A stretch of DNA of 64,000 nucleotides from Thermofilaceae archaeon (lineage in GTDB: Archaea > Thermoproteota > Thermoprotei > Thermofilales > Thermofilaceae), in NCBI GenBank assembly GCA_025057995.1, contig JANXEW010000001.1:403327-467326 (forward strand), in the 5' to 3' direction. This document shows, in pieces, positions 61,874-64,000 of the stretch (within the stretch, counting starts at the first letter, position 1; every line of letters begins with the position of its first letter). The notes beneath the pieces were generated by a model. It searched no databases, was not told the origin of the DNA, and was given only the letters and a program-made list of their open reading frames with translations. Position numbers and translations under genes: made by a program.

Positions 61874-63400
61874 ATGCCATACTTTTTGGGCATCGATGTT
61901 GGTACAACAGGCTCTAAAGCTGTCCTAGTAGACGAGCAGGGACGAGTGGTCTCGTCTCATACCACAGAGTACCCGCTCTACACCCCTAAAGTCGGTTGGA
62001 CTGAGCAACTCCCAGACGAATGGTGGACTGCAACAGTTTCCTCTATAAAAGCTGTCTTAGAGAAGTCGAGGGTAAAACCGGACGAGATTCAGGGCGTCGG
62101 GCTTACAGGTCAAATGCACGGTCTCGTGATGTTAGATAGAGAGCGAAAAGTGATTAGACCAGCTATACTGTGGAACGATCAACGGACTGGCGAGGAGACT
62201 CAGTTCATTAACGAAAAAATCGGGTTAGAACGGATTTTGACTTTAACGGGTAACGTAGCGCACACGGGCTTCACGGCTCCGAAGCTACTCTGGGTGAAGA
62301 AGCATGAGCCGCACAATTTTGGAAAAATGTGGAAGTTTATGCTACCAAAGGATTACGTTGGGTTCAAGCTTACAGGCGAGGTAAAGACGGACGTGAACGA
62401 CGCTTCAGGAACCTCTCTCTTTAACGTAGAGCAGCGCAGCTGGTCATCAGAGATCGTTGAGGAACTTGGAATCCCCCATGAAGCCCTACCTGACGTACTC
62501 GAGTCGCCTGAAGTGAGAGGTGAAGTCACAAGTGAAGCTAGTACTGAAACCGGCTTACCCAAGGGCACGATTGTAGTTGCTGGGGCAGGCGATCAAGGTG
62601 CAGCCGGTGTCGGAGCTGGCGTAGTGGAGGAGGGAGTGGTTTCAGTCAATATAGGGACTTCAGGCGTCGTCTTCACTCACAGCAGCGTCTACAGGTATGA
62701 TCCGAAGGGTAGGCTACACGCCTTCTGCCACGCTGTCCCAGGCTCTTGGCATCTCATGGGCGTAATGCTTTCAGCTGGCGGTAGCTTACGTTGGTTCAGG
62801 GATAGACTCGGTCAGCTCGAGAAAGGGCTTGCCGACCTATTAGGAGTAGACCCCTACGAGCTTTTATGTAAAGAGGCTGAACACGTACCCCCCGGCTCCG
62901 AGGGCCTCATCTTCCTACCCTACTTAACGGGTGAACGAACCCCTCACGCTGACCCATATTCAAGGGGGGTGTTCTTCGGTTTATCCCTCAAGCATGGTAG
63001 ACAGCACATGGTTAGAGCTATTCTCGAAGGCGTGTGTTATGGGCTTAGAGACTCGCTAGAGCTTATCCTCGCCTTAGGCGTGAAACCGAAGGAGGTGAGA
63101 GTGCTTGGAGGAGGTGCACGAAGCCAGCTTTGGAGGCAGATCTTATCCGACGTTTATGGGATTGATGTCTACACGATGGAGGTTGATGAAGGCTCCTCCT
63201 TCGGCGCCGCCATATTAGCTAGTGTAGGCGTAGGCGCTTACAGTTCAGTCGAGAGAGCTGTCGAAGCGATGGTTCGTAAAAGAGAGCACGTAAAATACAG
63301 TGTAGAAAATAACGCGGTCTATACTAGATACTATCGCTTATACAAGGATCTATACCCAGCTCTGAAGGAGAAATTTAGAGAACTGGCTCAAATAGTATAA
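61874..63400 (+). CDS. xylB: Xylulokinase (FGGY family)
   Basis: YFLGIDVGTTGSKAVLVDEQGRV is the N-terminal FGGY ATP motif, GLTGQMHGLVMLD with IRPAILWNDQRT marks xylulokinase, and VLGGGARSQLWRQILSDVYG is the C-terminal signature. The product is D-xylulose-5-phosphate, which RPE next door converts to ribulose-5-phosphate. I start at ATG 61874 (MPYFLGIDVG) because CGGTGGGCGG precedes it and the longer ORF-track start at 61805 adds 23 unlikely residues. The length is 508 residues. No xylose isomerase is visible in the window. Confidence 0.93.
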   Translation: MPYFLGIDVGTTGSKAVLVDEQGRVVSSHTTEYPLYTPKVGWTEQLPDEWWTATVSSIKAVLEKSRVKPDEIQGVGLTGQMHGLVMLDRERKVIRPAILWNDQRTGEETQFINEKIGLERILTLTGNVAHTGFTAPKLLWVKKHEPHNFGKMWKFMLPKDYVGFKLTGEVKTDVNDASGTSLFNVEQRSWSSEIVEELGIPHEALPDVLESPEVRGEVTSEASTETGLPKGTIVVAGAGDQGAAGVGAGVVEEGVVSVNIGTSGVVFTHSSVYRYDPKGRLHAFCHAVPGSWHLMGVMLSAGGSLRWFRDRLGQLEKGLADLLGVDPYELLCKEAEHVPPGSEGLIFLPYLTGERTPHADPYSRGVFFGLSLKHGRQHMVRAILEGVCYGLRDSLELILALGVKPKEVRVLGGGARSQLWRQILSDVYGIDVYTMEVDEGSSFGAAILASVGVGAYSSVERAVEAMVRKREHVKYSVENNAVYTRYYRLYKDLYPALKEKFRELAQIV

Positions 63401-63415
63401 TTTGAAAAACAAAAG

Positions 63416-64000
63416 TCATAGTTTAAACTCTATCTCTTCATCAAAAGTTAGAAGTCCGGACAGCCTTATATCCCGCGAAGATGAGCCAACTCTAAACTCG
63501 TAGACGCCCTTCTCGACCAACCACTTTTCGCCGTTAAAACACGCTAGATCTCTGACGTTTATACACACTTCGACTCTCTCCGATTCACCGGGTCTCAGCA
63601 ACCGGGTCTTATAGAAGCCCTTAAGCTCCTGGAAAGGTTTGTCGATCTTGCCTTTAGGAGCTCTCACGTAGACTTGAGCCACCTCCTTGCCGGGACGCTC
63701 CCCCCTATTCACGACCTCGAAGGATACCCTTACCAGGTCCTCCTCTCTCCTCAAGTTAAGGTTCCTGTATTCGAACGTCGTGTAGCTGAGCCCGTAGCCA
63801 AACTCGTACGCCGGCTCTACGTTAAACGTGTCGTAAAACCTGTAACCCACGTAGATGCCTTCCTCATAAACAACTCTCACAGGGTTTCCTCTTGGCTCAC
63901 CCGGGAAGCTCCAAGATGGAACATCCTTGTATTCTTTGGGGAATGTGGTTGGGAGTTTTCCTGAAGGGTTGATTACTCCTTTTAGTGTGTCTGCTACTAT
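63416..64000 (-). CDS. GH3 glycosidase, C-terminal part (5' cut by window edge)
   Basis: The frame stays open from the stop at 63416 to the window edge. Upstream of the listed GTG it continues as DTLKGVINPSGKLPTTFPKEYKDVPSWSFPGEPRG, the end of a GH3 alpha/beta domain (typical NPSGKLPxTFP), followed by YEFGYGLSYTTFEY and an FnIII-like domain to the end. It differs from the GH3 at 47404, so the cell has at least two. It is convergent with xylulokinase, 15 bases apart. Confidence 0.88.
   Translation of the reverse strand: MVADTLKGVINPSGKLPTTFPKEYKDVPSWSFPGEPRGNPVRVVYEEGIYVGYRFYDTFNVEPAYEFGYGLSYTTFEYRNLNLRREEDLVRVSFEVVNRGERPGKEVAQVYVRAPKGKIDKPFQELKGFYKTRLLRPGESERVEVCINVRDLACFNGEKWLVEKGVYEFRVGSSSRDIRLSGLLTFDEEIEFKL

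Overview
The window reads as a gene-dense stretch of a (hyper)thermophilic archaeal chromosome, most likely a crenarchaeote/Thermoproteota. Support comes from NurA-HerA, an archaeal Nre repair protein, archaeal CTP-dependent riboflavin kinase, pantoate kinase, archaemetzincin, Nep1, a catalytically complete archaeal-type RuBisCO, VapBC, and many GTG/TTG starts. Genes that begin a transcript often have a TATA-like box centred about 26 bases before the start codon, as in leaderless crenarchaeal mRNAs. Genes inside operons instead carry GGTGA-like ribosome sites or ATGA/GTGA stop-start overlaps. The species cannot be named from the sequence alone. I see no rRNA, recognisable tRNA, insertion sequence or CRISPR array.

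Layout. 1-8.4 kb: 3' end of an FtsX-like permease, MttB-like methyltransferase, RuBisCO, a radical SAM/Nre repair pair, a structured small RNA locus, a membrane-anchored surface protein and a nucleoside hydrolase. 8.9-16 kb: membrane-anchored GH35 beta-galactosidase, a second and larger structured RNA locus, a small membrane protein, two GNATs and a GT35 phosphorylase-like protein that lacks the PLP lysine. 16-20 kb: VapBC with a palindromic operator, then NurA-HerA. 20-26.2 kb: a complete Opp/Dpp-type ABC importer operon. 26-33 kb: DUF72, ADP-ribosylglycohydrolase-like protein, Nep1, an AT-rich gap and a transglutaminase-like surface pair. 33-43.4 kb: oxidoreductase, DUF354, CinA-like protein, membrane metallophosphatase, AEC carrier, archaemetzincin, riboflavin kinase, Cys-cluster protein, D-aminopeptidase and class II HMG-CoA reductase. 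43.5-47.3 kb: a second large FtsX-like protein and a surface protein. 47.4-55.3 kb: GH3, GH106-like, DUF488, GDPD and MFS. 55.4-64 kb: membrane-bound winged-helix protein plus surface protein, ribokinase, PH-domain protein, ECF-like S component with pantoate kinase, ribulose-phosphate epimerase divergent from xylulokinase, and the 3' end of a second GH3.

How it fits together. The genes suggest a heterotroph that cuts glycans outside the cell (GH35), imports oligomers through the ABC system or MFS carrier, finishes them inside (two GH3, GH106-like) and channels pentoses through ribokinase, xylulokinase and ribulose-phosphate epimerase. Nucleoside hydrolase and RuBisCO point to nucleoside ribose salvage. 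The least explained elements are the two promoter-linked structured RNAs, the PLP-lysine-less phosphorylase and the two FtsX proteins with an extra C-terminal domain.
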